Origin: Lottia gigantea
Lineage: Eukaryota; Mollusca; Gastropoda; Lottiidae
DNA: 64,000 nt
Direction of reading: 5' to 3'
Assembly: GCF_000327385.1 (NCBI RefSeq)
Contig: NW_008706957.1
Coordinates: forward strand, 507,408 to 571,407
The notes below the pieces were generated by a model. It was not told the DNA's origin, did not search any database, and worked only from the letters and a program-made list of their open reading frames with translations. Shown here piece after piece: positions 38,648 through 51,200 of the stretch; positions within the stretch are counted from its first letter, which is position 1; each line of letters starts with the position of its first letter. A program made the position numbers and the translations under genes.

Positions 38648-40571
38648 ATGACACTTACAATGAAGAATGCTTTTATATTCTTCAGATTGGCACATCTGTT
38701 GGCAATTTTATTGATGATAACCATTGGAAAGAGTTTCCAGAGTGCAATAAATTTTCAAGATGGTTATGCACACAATAAAACCACACGTAGACCAACCGGA
38801 ATGATGTCAGCCACACATAAACCAATCAAAATGATATCATCCACACATAGACCAACCAGAATGATGTCAACCACACATAAACCAACCAGACTGATGTCAA
38901 CCACAAAAAGAATAACTACAAGGATGTCAACAACACATAAACCAACCAGACTGATGTCAACCACAAAAAGAATAAATACAAGGATGTCAACCACACATAA
39001 ACCAACCAGACTGATGTCAAGCACAAAAAGAATAACTACAAGGATGTCAACTACACATAAACCAACCAGACTGATGTCAACCACAAAAAGAATAAATACA
39101 AGGATGTCAACCACACATAAACCAACCAGACTGATGTCAAGCACAAAAAGAATAACTACAAGGATGTCAACTACACATAAACCAACCAGAATGATGTCAA
39201 CCACAAATAGACCAACCAAAATTATGTCAACCACACTTAAACCAACAAAAATAATTTCTAACACACGTAGATCAACCACAGGAATGTCAACCACACATAG
39301 ACCAACCACAGGAATGTCAACCACACACATATCAACCAGATGTCCTAGAACATGTATATGTCATTCTACCAGTATTGATTGCTCATCCAGAAGACTTCAA
39401 TACATTCCAAAGATTTATTCTTCAACACAGTCTTTAAGTATATTGGACCTCAGTAGAAATCACTTGACAACAATTGAGAATCATATCTTTGATGGTTTGA
39501 AAGTCACAGAATTAAACCTTTCCTTCAACCGAATTATGAAAATTGAGGACATTGTGTTTAAGGGTATGGGTGAAGTCAAAGTACTTGACCTTCAATTCAA
39601 CCATCTGACAACTCTACCAAAAGCTATTGGAAATTTGGTCAATTTGGAAGAACTTCACATTAATCATAATAAAATATTTTCAGCAGAGGAACTCAACATT
39701 CAGTTATCTTCCATGAAAAAATTCCTTGCAAGTGGAAATTTTTTCACAGCTTGGCCATCATGGCTTGAAAAAATGCCATTTTTGGAAGAACTTGATCTTG
39801 GATACAATCCTATTTCTACCTTCCCAAAAAATATTCAAAATCATCAGTGGTCACTCAACGTGCTGATTCTTGACAACTGTAAATTCCAGTATGTTCCCAT
39901 ACAATTGGATCAACTACGCATGTTGGAAATATTAGACATGTCTTATAATCCTTTGGGTGATTCCGGATTTTTGGAAGAATCTTTCTATGAGCAATCTAAT
40001 ACGTTAAAGGATCTTAACCTTCAGAGAATCAATATCTCATCAGTACCAACAGCACTGAGGCAGCTCAAAACTTTGACAAAGCTTGATTTATCCCACAATA
40101 ATCTGGAAATCATAAGAGAAAACAGGATTCCTGCAAATGTGACAGATCTGAGGGTAGAAGACTGTGGCTTAACCAGAATTCCATCTGCGTTTGCAAACTT
40201 GCCAAAACTGAAAAATTTAGAATTATCACTCAATGAGATATTATCAATGGATTTTCAGCACTGGAAAACCTAGATTTAAGTTCCAATAATCTAAGGTATA
40301 TATCACCAAGCATCATTGACAAGGTACCCAACAATTGTTTCTCTTTGACAATAACCTCTCATCCATTCCTAAATTTGTACAGAACTGCCCTTCTTTACAA
40401 GGAATTAATCTTGATTCAAATCCTATCATGTGTACTTGCAAAACAAAATGGCCATATGAATTCCTTCAACAAAAGACTCAATTTAAGATTGAAGGCTATT
40501 GTGACAATATTCAGGGAATGAATCTTCAACATTTCCTTTTTAATTTTACACATTTTTGTACTTATGTTTAG
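38648..40571 (+). CDS. Secreted/surface LRR protein with Thr-rich repeat stalk; frame broken near C-terminus
   Basis: A single long frame (38648-40273, 541 codons) begins MTLTMKNAF and has a hydrophobic leader around FRLAHLLAILLMITIG, a likely signal peptide. Residues ~44-228 are Thr/Lys/Arg-rich tandem repeats (KPTRLMSTTKRITTRMSTTH) suited to O-glycosylation. A Cys-rich LRR N-cap starts near residue 232 (CPRTCICHSTSIDC). About ten leucine-rich repeats follow (LSILDLSRNHLTTIE, LTKLDLSHNNLEII). The frame then stops, but LRR sequence continues in a second frame (LENLDLSSNNLRYIS) and, after about 40330, in a third. That third frame runs to 40571 and contains a C-cap (CTCKTKWPYEFL ... C). Two small indels are needed, near 40255 and 40330. 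It is either a recent pseudogene, an allele, or carries assembly errors. It lies divergent to the scaffold gene, perhaps inside its 5' UTR intron. Confidence 0.75.
38800..39330 (+). repeat. Coding minisatellite, 30/60-bp units
   Basis: Within the LRR gene, 60-bp units starting CCAACCAGACTGATGTCAA repeat about five times between 38880 and 39190, flanked by more diverged 30-bp units. Units alternate AACTACAAGG and AATACAAGG-type variants, so the higher-order period may be 120 bp. The reverse strand is also open through the array, an artefact of the period. Confidence 0.9.
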
Positions 40572-41632
40572 TTTATGTTGTAAATTGCTGTGAATAATTG
40601 AAATATTTTGATCATAAAGAAAATCTTGAAGACGACTTCATCTGATTTCTAAAAATCCTACACAAACAGTTCAATTCTATGGGATCAACTGAGACAGACA
40701 AGGGGAGAGAACAAAGGTGAAAATGACTTACCGGTACTAATACTAGTGATCTAAATATCCTGTGATTACAATCTTCCTACTGCATCTTTAATGATCATAT
40801 TGGATTCTGTAATTGGACCATAAGTACAAATCAGTTTCATATTCATTTGGATCCAAAATGTAATTGTTTCGCTTTAATGTCTGCCATATATGAATTTTGT
40901 GTTCAACAGAACTTTCGAGAATAAAAGAAATGACTCCATAATGATTTTGTGGTAAAAAAAAAGATAACATTTTCAAAAAACTTTTCAGCTCCCTGGTGAG
41001 CTATAGACGACAGTTACTGCCGGTTAATGCAGTGTGCAACAAGGGAAATTTATTAGTACAGGGGTACAAACTATAATTTTTTTTATTTTTATGTACACAG
41101 CTCATAGCACAGAGGACCTATTTTAATTGCCTTGTCCTTGATTTAGAAATAGTAAACATAGAAAATGATCAATAGTGTAGACCTACCGGCAATATTTGAC
41201 AATCATAAAATCTCGTTAAAAAACCCGCATTATATTTTCACACTTTGATGTCTATTAAAAAGTACAATCATTTTTTTTATTCGTGTGTTTACAATCAGGT
41301 CATTTCAAAATGTTATACCTTCTTACCCTTTTATGACTTGTATATGAATGGAAAAGTTAAAAAAAATACTTCGAACCATAGTCTAACTTAGTCTACAATG
41401 GCAATAAGAAGACCCAAAGGTGGCTTTATTTGCAAACAATATGGTGAAAACCAAAAGGTATTTCAATATGTATTCAATGTAGGTTTTTATGATGTAACTA
41501 GTATAATATCACTTCTATTCAAGGCCATACAAAATATGAATAGCAATATTTGACCCTGGGAGTTGACCCCATCATAAATTGTATGTTGTTATGTTAAAAA
41601 TACATACAGTACTTGAAAATGTACTGTACTTT

Positions 41633-41882
41633 ACATTAAGGTCTCAATGTTAGACAGGACTGGTGTCAAAACTATACAACAGAATCCCTCTATAATCTAA
41701 TAAATCCATAAACTAAGTAATAGTCCATTAATTTTGTTTAATGGATATATCATCTTATATAAAGATTATATTCTTTAGTCATGGCACCTGGTAAGTTCAA
41801 CTGATGAATATATACTCTTATTGACCAAGTTTGAAATTTAAATTTAATGTCCATCCTAAGAGGTAGACCTAGTATCCCTTTA
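41633..41882. mobile_element. MITE (family B) copy
   Basis: The right end CTAAGAGGTAGACCTAGTAT-CCCTTTAA and the interior CACCTGGTAAGTTCAACTGA match 61610-61832. The left end is eroded. Confidence 0.65.
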
Positions 41883-42099
41883 ATTTCAGGCCACAGAATT
41901 GTCTAGTTGGCTCAAAGACCATTCTTTTCCTATGTACAGTGATAATAAAGTTAAAAATGGAGGGGGAAGCCTTTTTTCTTGGTTGACCATATGAGGTTTA
42001 TCTCCTGCAGTGAAAACACAGTATAAATGTAAGTTTACTATGGGTAATGATGCACTAAAAGAGACTTGAAAATCATGAATTTCTTGCTGGTTATCAAAA

Positions 42100-42365
42100 C
42101 TGGCCTTATTAAGAAAGATGGAAACAAGGTTAAGTTCATTTAGGATCCTTTCTACCAGCTGGTCCTTGGCCAAACATCTTAGCATTTAAATTTTTTTCCA
42201 GATTATCCATACCCATTTACAGTTAGTTCGACTTGAAAGATGACATATTCAAGGTTTGTAGGCCTAGATTACAACCCACAACCACCATTTTTCAACATAG
42301 TCAAGCATAAGATGTCATGTAAAGTTTCCAACACTCTAACTGACTGTGCTACAAACCCCTCAAAT
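42100..42365 (-). mobile_element. tRNA-derived SINE (family 2)
   Basis: The minus strand starts near GAGGGGTTTGTAGCACAGTC with an A-box (TAGCACAGTCAGTTAGAGTG). A B-box-like GGTTGTAATCT follows after an unusually long spacer, then a body shared with 2010-2175 (CAGCTGGTCC). Confidence 0.6.
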
Positions 42366-45010
42366 TATCATACTTTCAGTGGGATATTCACACAATGTTA
42401 ATCCTAGTAATATTGTAGACTGATCAGTTTTATTATCAATAGATTAATAATACCAGATAATATTGATAGATATCATTAGGAATGTATTCAATACTTTAGA
42501 CATGTTAGGGATCATATTTCTCTTCTTTTCAAAACAGATTAAAGGATTAAACATAGGTTTTCATATTTCTTAAAGCAATAGCCTATAGTCTACATATTTG
42601 CTTCATGTGCACATTTTCTGCTAACCGTAGTACTTTTCAGATTGCTAATCAGACTATAGGACTGTTTTTTAGTAGATGTATCTCCAGTCTCAGGAGGCTG
42701 GCACTACCACTTGTGCTAACAAATACACATGTATCACTCTGAAAATGTTATCGCTCAAACGAAATATTAAGCAAAAGTTAGTTTCAAACCAAATTAAGAT
42801 CCATTAATTTATTTTTTTGTGACCAAATGTTATAGACTTGATTAATTAGCCTCTATTGAGTATCTGAAGACAATATTTTTATAAGTTTTGATGCTGAATA
42901 GTACAATATTTGATATTTTTATACATTGAATACATATCAACTTTTTAAATTATTTGACAGAATATATCAGAAATATCTGATCTATCTGGGATTACTAATC
43001 CAGTCCATAATGGAAATATATTTGATCGCTATTTCTGAAAATTTCAAAGTTTACTTTGGACTTTGTCAAACGATTTCTATTTAAAACTCTGATCATATAT
43101 ATGTGAAAAATGTTATTAATATGGAAAACATTGTTCTTATCTAGTACATTTAATACAATCATATATTATAGTCCATATCAAATTCTTGATAAATATTTTG
43201 TGGGGAAATGTAAACATGTCATTACATATTTGAGTACATAGTTGTCTTATCCAAATATACAAATCTATATTGTTTTGCTTCATTGGTCTATCACAAAGAT
43301 TGGCTGTTTATAAAGAATATCTCTCATATACCAATAACTACAAATATACACCAACTGATATGTTATCTAAGTGAACTTTTTGAGAAATATCGTATCACCA
43401 TATGGAGAATAAACTTCCCTGCCTTGGTCCAAGATCCACAATATTTGATCCTTATTGCACTGAATATGAAGACAAACAATAAACATTTATAAGGTCTTTA
43501 AATTACAAGAATTATGTACCTCTTATTGTACCTGTAAAGTTTAATGTAATGTACTAATAAACCAATTTAAAAATTTGGTTTCTTTAATGCACTTTAATAA
43601 ACAGTACTACAATATATGTACTTAGTTACATGTGGACCCTAAATATACATGTAGCCTAATTCTGTAAGCATTTAAGTTAGGAATGTTACCCATGTACCCT
43701 ATATATAACAATTTCATTTGGCAAGATTATTCTATATACCCTATATATGTGGCCTAATACTATGAGCATATCAATTTGGAAATTAATTAGTAAAGATTTG
43801 AAGGGCCTTAGATAATTTGCTTATCTCTTCTATATAATACTCTCAACATTTTAATTGTAAAGGTTGGTTGGTAGATGACAAGTTAACGTTCGCTTCCAGC
43901 GGATGCTGATATCGCAAACTATTTAATTGTAAATGGATACGTCTGGACTTATACCTTCACTTAATTCTAAAAGTTTTTAAATTTGAATGATCTTACATAT
44001 AAAGCCTAATAAGACCAGTTTTATTTTGGTGGTTTACACATTTAATCTTTACTCATGTCATGAATATTTTTCTTGCCATTATAAAGATAGTCCAAAACAA
44101 TATATTGAACTTTATCAATAAGCTTCAACTAGTTATGTAACATGCACAAACTTCTTTCTTCTTACATAGAATTTACAAGAAGAATTTAAAAAAAATAACC
44201 AAAGCTGTTATTACTGATAGTCTGTAATATAGGTGGAGAAAATTGAAAAAAAAGCAGGAAAACTCACCTTACATTCTAGGAATCTGAGCAAGAAATTGAT
44301 AAATCATCCCCAAGTCTATAAAAAGAGTTTATTATAGTCCAGTATGGTATGAAATAAGTATTTAGATTGACTTCACCAGTGGCACTTGGCCAAAATAATC
44401 TTCAACCAACAAAATTATTGACAGTCCTATAGTAGAGAGCCACTATATCTTTAGTCTAGCTTATCCAGTCAGGTATAACTGTCAGCTTAGAGAGTCTTGT
44501 ATCTCTCACCTGGATTAAAGTCACTATGGCTCATTATTTTACGTTTATGTCAAATTTTTTACATGCTAGTGCTATGGTTTAAAATTTATTTTTCTGAGAC
44601 TGAAAAGAAAAAAATTAATTGTAAAAAAGTATTCAAGATATTCTATTTTAAAAAGACAAAAAAAGGTCTAAAAAATATCCACGAAAAATACGATTTGAAT
44701 TTATGACACACAGTCACTTTAATTCATTGATTGATTTTTCATCAATAATATTTAGTATAAGACCATGATAGTCTTTTAGGTGAAATATTTCTTTGATGTC
44801 ATTATAGATAGTTTTGACCAAGTTTATTTTGAGTAGAAATAATAGTCAAAATGATCCTCTGTACTATGCAAGATATGTTACAAAGTTATTATTAGAAAAT
44901 GCTTATAACGTTTTTATGGAACAATATTCTTTATTGTTAAAAAGAGGCATTAATTAAGCTATGTGTCAGTTTTTACCCGTTTATAAATTATGTGAAGGCC
45001 ATTATCTGTA

Positions 45011-45510
45011 TAATTGTAGGCCCTATGTGCAGAATTACTTTGTATGTGCAGAATTTCTTTGTATGTGCAGAATTACTCTATATGTGCAGAATGACTTTGT
45101 ATGTGCAGAATAAGAAATATTCAATGCTGTTTTACTATTTTTCATAATTATTCTGTATTTTCACAATTACACGGTATATATACATTTATACTAATAATAG
45201 TCACCAATTACTCTGTATATATTGATAAATACTCGCATTTCATCAATATTCACAATTACTCGGTATATATACATTTATACTAATAATAGTCACCAATTAC
45301 TCTGTATATATTGATAATTACTCGCATTTTATCAATATTCACAATTACTCGGTATATATACATTTATACTAATAATAGTCACCAATTACTCTGTATATAT
45401 TGATAAATACTCGCATTTCATCAATATTCACAATTACTCGGTATATATACATGTATACTAATAATAGTCACCAATTACTCTGTATATATTGATAATTACT
45501 CGCATTCTTG
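45011..45510. repeat. Two adjacent minisatellites, 18 bp and 89 bp
   Basis: About five copies of ATGTGCAGAATTACTTTGT (45025-45110) are followed, from about 45150, by four copies of an 89-bp unit beginning CGGTATATATACATTTATAC. Two subtypes (ATAAATACTCGCATTTC and ATAATTACTCGCATTTT) alternate, indicating duplication in pairs. Confidence 0.9.
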
Positions 45511-46066
45511 ACTTCAGACTGAAGTGAGTAATCTAAATTATTTGTTATAATAAATTGTTTATCAAAGAGACTGGATAGAACTGACTATTACTTTTATTGT
45601 CCTTCCTTATTCTGTCCTGTATGGACACGTTAAAAGAGACTATCATATAAAACTATAGGAGTATTAATATATTTTATATATAGATAGAGCATATTCATAG
45701 AGCATATCAACATATAGATCCCGATAACTCCAGCTGCCATGTCATGCTATTACGAATTGCGTCTAATAAATTAACTGCAGTAGCCAAAATCGATTGTTTT
45801 GGTCTGTTTTTTGTTTTTTGGACGTGGAAGCTCCAATCAGGATTAATGTCGTTTTTACCCCAATACTCCTGTTACAGACCAAAACTTAGATTACAATTTT
45901 CTTTCAAGTTCTTGTGATATTCTGCGTCTACTTTGAAAAAATTTAGAAAACAAGATCAGAAACGAAATTTTAATGATATTGATTGCAGGCGAAACTTGAT
46001 ATTGAATAAATCAGTCATTCTGATCTAGATAGGATGATCAAATTACAATAACATCTGGGTATGTAA

Positions 46067-46230
46067 CTTAAAGGAATGAATTCGCCATTTTTGGAGTTGA
46101 TTTGGGTCTTATATATGTAAATAGTCTTGAGAAGTACTAGAAATGTGCAAAAATCGCATAATTCCTTGAAAAATATCCCGGAGTCTCAAGAAATGACAAG
46201 CCGTCATTCTAACATTCAATTCCGGATTCT
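46067..46230 (-). mobile_element. MITE (family E), inverted partial copy
   Basis: CTTAAAGGAATGAATTCGCC at the left, then AAATAGTCTTGAGAAGTACT and GACAAGCCGTCATTCTAACA, are the inverse of the 29201-29530 blocks. The other end is missing. Confidence 0.65.
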
Positions 46231-46239
46231 GGAAGCACT

Positions 46240-46380
46240 TAGATTTGAAATGAAATGAAATAAATGCAGTTTTACGTTCTACTTTTCTGCACCACGTGGG
46301 CTAATGAAGACGGCGATGAGGCACATTTTGTTAGGTCAGCGGCATTAGCCTGATTTTTTTTTTACGATTTCCAACTGCAT
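46240..46380 (-). mobile_element. SINE (family 1), 3' fragment
   Basis: GAAATGAAATGAAATAAATG tail, TTCTACTTTTCTGCACCACG, and GCGGCATTAGCCTG match the 3' half of the SINE at 26183-26506. The tRNA head is absent. Confidence 0.7.
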
Positions 46381-47001
46381 ATTGATTTGAAGGCTCAAAT
46401 TTCGGCAGTGAGCTGTGGACACTGTTACTGATTGGCTTGGTCAAAAAATTCCTGTTTCTACGACTACGACTTGCGAATAATATGTCCCTTTATCTCTTTG
46501 CATCTCTAGCAAGACAATATTATGCGTCAGAGAGCAACAGATGGCTGTGTATAATGTTACAAAATAAAACAATTAAACAATAAAAAATTTATTAAAATAA
46601 AAAAGCACCATTTCATAGCACCGTTCAAGACAGTGACTCAACTACCATAGGGACAGGTTGAACCTAGTCCACACCAGAAACAAAAAATATTAAAGGTTAA
46701 CGCTCAATATAAAATGGTTCAACTTATGCTATACCCATATGATGGGGACAAATATATTTGTAGGGTACCCCTACTGGCGCCGTCACTGTCAATTGAGCTA
46801 TTGAAGAAATTAATATTTAGACGATCACAAACCATTTAAAAAGATCTGTAACTATAACTATAGAGATGTATTGACATTGGACGAGACATATGAACTGTTA
46901 AGTGTTATTGCATAATTTGTTTCATAGTACCTGGACCATTCTGAAAGGATAGTTCCTTTACGATTCTTCATACAAATTCAAATTATATTCTAGTTTGTTC
47001 T

Positions 47002-47292
47002 ATTAAGGAATACCACCTCTTAGATCTAAATTCTAAAACTTTGCCAATGATAGTATATAATCATCAATGTACTTACCTGGTGTCATTACTTTACAGAATA
47101 CCCGTATGCATAAAACTTTGTAATAACTGAAAAACGCTTTTCATATGTTTTATGGAGGATTACTTTGTTTTATGCATTGTAGAGGGATTTTGTTGTTTAG
47201 TTATGACACCAGTTAAGTCCACTGATGAATACATTATACTCTTATTGGCGAAGTTCACGAATTTTATGTTTTTAAGTGGAGGTTTTCCTTTA
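47002..47292. mobile_element. Fold-back MITE (family B)
   Basis: Left TAAGGAATACCACCTCTTAG and right GTGGAGGTTTTCCTTTAA form terminal inverted repeats. The interior TATGACACCAGTTAAGTCCA is shared with 50405-50719. Confidence 0.75.
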
Positions 47293-47767
47293 ACTGCTAA
47301 ATTCATGTGATATATCGATTAAACATATTGTATTGCAGATTTCATGCAAAACGTGTTCACCAATCAATAGTAGTTTAATGTCATTAGTCATTTCTATCAA
47401 CAACAACAAAAAAGAAAGAAAAGAGAATCACCAAAGTGAAAAGTAATACATGTATCTAGATCCAATCCTCTTCTTAGAGAACACCTTCAACAAGAGACCA
47501 TTTTCGATTATTCCATAGAGTGATCTGTAAACACAGTTTCAACTGTACGGCAGAATAAAAACTGTCGATGGAACTCTGACGAGCATAGCTCTACGGGTTC
47601 GACGTTTTCCACTCGAATGATAAGTTATTTTAAGCATATTAGCCTGTAAATTGTTTTGATGCCTGTTGTAGCTTTAAACCTTTTCTCTGCAACCACAATT
47701 ATACGAAACTTTCAAGTTCTTTGTTGGTAGGTGGACATCTTCTCGATGGTCAAGAAAGGTATTACGT

Positions 47768-47957
47768 CTCCATCTTGGACCTTGCAGCAATTTGATTGGA
47801 TTGTTCGCTAGCGAATATAGGCAATCAAAGCCCTTGACGCAAAGCCTGTAAAAATAACGCATGAAATACGAGGGCTCTGATTTGCGTAAAATCCAATCAA
47901 ACACCGATGACCGTGAAACAAGAAAGTGAGCCATTGCAGTCAAGGTATAAGATGAAG
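47768..47957. mobile_element. MITE (family A) copy, left end eroded
   Basis: The right end GCAGTCAAGGTATAAGATGA is intact. The left end is diverged (CCATCTTGGACCTTGCAGCA). The interior TTTGATTGGATTGTTCGCTA matches 62233-62492. Confidence 0.75.
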
Positions 47958-48201
47958 ACTTTGACCATTGAGAAGATGGTATTGGTAGGAGGGTAATCGT
48001 CTAATAAAAATAATCTTGTAGAAAAGTAATTGGTTACGAATATATTGCTATCTGTACGTGTATTAGAAATAGGAAACATTACAGAATACTTCAGATGCCT
48101 CATTATAAAAAAATGGTTATAATATTTACCATACCCAGTGGTTCTATTCTATACTATAACTTATGGCAAGGTTCATGACGACAAACTTTCTACTAACATA
48201 T

Positions 48202-49257
48202 TTAGCTGTTATTAAACAGGGACACATTGACGTTTCCGGTTTCTGTTGGAACTCCTCGAAATTCTGAAGCTCTGTCTCCTTGACAGTGTATACAAATATA
48301 AGCAGGGTATGCAAAATATTTAGATGAATCTCCACCGACTGTTATCACCAAGCCACCACTGGATCCAGGACATGTTTTAGCTGTATGGTACAACTTATCC
48401 ACAACACTATCACTTTCAACAGCCAACATTTTACCCACAGTAACCTTTTTATATACTCCATGCGGATGATGTATGACCATGGGAGTGAATTCCTTACAAC
48501 CCATAGGCCATGGAGCAACCCAACTGGCTAATGATGCTGATTTGACAAATTCTGGTACGTCAGTGATTTCAATGTAATGACCTTTGTCTTCTGTGGAAAG
48601 GATGCGAACAAATGTTGCCAACTGAGGTTCGTCACATCCTTTTTGGGTGAAGGCGACCTCACAAAAACAATCTTCACCTATATCTGGTGATGGTAGCGGC
48701 GCCATTACTAACCATTTATCATCTTTCATGTTAACATATCCATTACATTTCATACTGCTACCATCTTTGGAGTAGGTAATATCTGCTACCAGCTCCGAAT
48801 TGTCGAACATTGCCATATCTTCAATAGCGGGCGGTACAGGACTAAAGGTGAAAAAGCATCTGTCTTGAAAATTTGAAGAACCGAGCATCTTCTGACCCCT
48901 GCTAGTCACAACTGCATTTCTAGTCACGTCATGGTAAAAGAACTCGATCTTACAATTTTTCACATCTTCTTCACAGCCAACGACATGGTCGTTTGTTAGG
49001 ATGATAAAAACTGCACCAACTCTAAACACCACACCTGATCCAAAAATAGCACCAGCTGGTTTTTCTACCACCAGCCTTACAACACGATTTCCAAGACTTT
49101 GGATATACTTCAAGGTTTGCTCATTCCGATGTTTGACAGGAAGATCGTCCACATCTAAATCAACAAAATCCTTAAAATCGTCATGGGTATCCTGCTTACG
49201 ACAATTTATCACGTCGGATAGAACAGGGAACGCTTCATCCGCAACCTCAAAATCCAT
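48202..49257 (-). CDS. Intronless trypsin-fold serine protease, probably intracellular
   Basis: A 351-residue frame runs from MDFEVADEAFPVL. An in-frame TAA shortly upstream makes this the first Met. There is no signal peptide. After about 60 acidic residues the PA-clan core starts (AGAIFGSGVVFRVG). The likely catalytic residues are His in ILTNDHVVGC, Asp in IEDMAMFD, and Ser in the oxyanion motif TCPGSSGG near the C-terminus, in the expected order. This is the layout of trypsin-like peptidase_2/FAM111-type domains, cytoplasmic or nuclear enzymes, rather than secreted trypsins, which begin with an IVGG activation site that is absent here. Lack of introns in an intron-rich region suggests a retrocopied or recently expanded family. 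The substrate is unknown. Confidence 0.85.
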   Translation of the reverse strand: MDFEVADEAFPVLSDVINCRKQDTHDDFKDFVDLDVDDLPVKHRNEQTLKYIQSLGNRVVRLVVEKPAGAIFGSGVVFRVGAVFIILTNDHVVGCEEDVKNCKIEFFYHDVTRNAVVTSRGQKMLGSSNFQDRCFFTFSPVPPAIEDMAMFDNSELVADITYSKDGSSMKCNGYVNMKDDKWLVMAPLPSPDIGEDCFCEVAFTQKGCDEPQLATFVRILSTEDKGHYIEITDVPEFVKSASLASWVAPWPMGCKEFTPMVIHHPHGVYKKVTVGKMLAVESDSVVDKLYHTAKTCPGSSGGLVITVGGDSSKYFAYPAYICIHCQGDRASEFRGVPTETGNVNVSLFNNS

Positions 49258-50404
49258 CCTTTTAGCAGATTGATTCTTGCACAAATGCCAGTAACGGTCT
49301 TATGATATATGAACAAAGCTATATTTGGAACGTGTGGAAATTCCTGCAATTGCAAATTGCAGACAAAACACTTAAACATCACTGCTGATTCGTGTATTGA
49401 TCGATGTGAACGTTCACATGTAGTCCGAAAAACATTCAGTTCACATAATGTTCACGGAGACTGGATCAATGTCAATTATGATTAAAAGACACTGAAGGAA
49501 ATGGTGTTTACGCTCTACCTTTGTACATATTGGACTGTATTGTCGAAAGACAACTTCAAGTCAGGTACAATGGGGAAGAGTGCTTTGATGGTGAATATTA
49601 TAATAAACTACCCCTCTTTTATTTCCAACATGTATGGGATCTCGACCCTAGGTATTTCCTACCAATAAAAGATATTATACCACTGCACTCGGATAATGAA
49701 GGATCAATGTCAAGCTTGATCAAGCTGGTAGAAAAGAACATCGTGAACATATGTTATTATCCTTGTAAAATATGGTTGTTTCTTTCTCAATTCAAACCAC
49801 ATTAACATTATTACGGCTGATTATGTCCTGTCTTACTTCATACACCAAGGCAAACATAATATACATGTAATATTTAACGTTATGTTATTGTATTCATGTT
49901 TTCACGTCTAACATTATGTTCTACGATAAATACACATATATATAGTTGAATAGGTACAACTTTAATTATACCCAGTAATTACAGTCTTTAAATCAACCAC
50001 TGGTTGTTCCATAAAACTGTGTCTATATATCGTACTCACAATTGCTAAATGTCATCTAGAGGAACACTACCCCGTGACATAAAATTAAAGTGTCAAACTA
50101 GGTCAACTTCCATCAGTTGGACTGATACCATGACTAAAGAATATAAGCTGTATAAAAGACGACAAATCCACTAAAATTAAATGTTGAGGTGATCGAAAGC
50201 ACTGGCATTAATCATAAGATAAGATTAGAAACTATAAAATAAATACTCTCGGGCTAAAGATTCACATTCGATCGATGAACTTTATACAATAAAGCGTAGG
50301 CTGAATACTGTGAACGTGTACAATATATAGGGCATCCCCGATAAAATACTACAGTTGTGTAATATAGTAATACAATAGATGACTGCTATAGTCGTGTTTT
50401 GTTG

Positions 50405-50719
50405 TTTAAAGGAATACTACCTCTTAGAATAAAACTAAAATTTCAATTCTCGAATTTGACCATAATGAGTACAAATTCATCTGTGAACTTGTCATACAAC
50501 TATACAACAGAATTCCTTAGTAATCATTTTATAATAACTAAGTAATTATCATTTTAAAACTAAAGGTAATTATTGAAAAAAGCGTTTTTTTATAATTACA
50601 TATTTGTTAGGATTTATCGTGAGGGATTCCGTTAAGTTATGACACCAGTTTAGTCCACTGATGAATATAACTACTCTTATTGGCCAAATTTCATTTTTAA
50701 GAGGTAGTATTCCTTTAAA
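50405..50719. mobile_element. Fold-back MITE (family B), best-preserved copy
   Basis: Nearly perfect terminal inverted repeats: TTTAAAGGAATACTACCTCT at the left and its inverse at the right. The interior includes CCAGTTTAGTCCACTGATGA, shared with 47002-47292, 41633-41882 and 61610-61832. Confidence 0.9.
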
Positions 50720-50864
50720 GACTTCATCTTGTCTAGACTAGTCGACATTCTAAAAATCCATAGAAATAAAAACATAAACACGAACACTACATTGAACAAT
50801 CTTTTAAAAAGTTTCCAGGGCATCAGAACTAACTATGTTTTTTTCTCACCATAATTGTACGAAT

Positions 50865-51200
50865 ATAACCGAAAATAGTTATCCATTTGCGCGAATAGGT
50901 AACTAAATCCATATTACCGAAAATAGTTATCCATTTGCGCGAATAGGTAACTAAATCCATATAACCGAAAATAGTTATCCATTTGCGCGAATTGGTAACT
51001 AAATCCATATAAACGAAAATAGTTATCCATTTGCGCGAATAGGTAACTAAATCCATATAACCGAAAATAGTTATCCATTTGCGCGAATTGGTAACTAATT
51101 CCATATAACCGAAAATAGTTATCCATTTGCGCGAATAGGTAACTAAATCCATATAACCGAAAATAGTTATCCATTCGCGCGAATTGGTAACTGAAATCCA
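50865..51200. repeat. 48-bp minisatellite with a GCGCGAA core
   Basis: Seven copies at 48-bp spacing, each with CCGAAAATAGTTATCC, ATTTGCGCGAA and GGTAACTAAATCC. Variants AATAGG and AATTGG alternate, so copies spread as pairs. TTTGCGCG resembles an E2F-type site. The period is a multiple of three, which leaves two minus frames open without coding meaning. Confidence 0.9.

Larger units (their letters stand above)
40572..47767. other. Gene-poor stretch right of the LRR gene
   Basis: No convincing coding exon was seen on either strand. It contains the MITE and SINE copies and the 45-kb arrays listed separately, plus a SINE-like fragment at about 40985-41075. Minus-strand donor-like sites ACCG|GTAAGT (about 40733) and AAG|GTGAGT (about 44266) could end 5' UTR exons of the scaffold gene, which needs at least one exon upstream of 37803. 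Neither can be proven from sequence. Confidence 0.4.

Noticed and set aside
38764-39330. 188-codon minus frame opposite the LRR stalk
   Set aside because: Antisense shadow of the 30/60-bp coding repeat; no independent signal.
49521-49805. 94-codon plus frame with several aromatic residues
   Set aside because: No domain, leader, splice context or repeat of family features; treated as chance.
49927-49965. Possible last Kazal exon starting YCTYST
   Set aside because: Cys spacing wrong and weak acceptor; the exon at 52872-52941 fits perfectly.
50865-51200. CRISPR-like regular array
   Set aside because: No unique spacers, animal context, and the full unit repeats head to tail.
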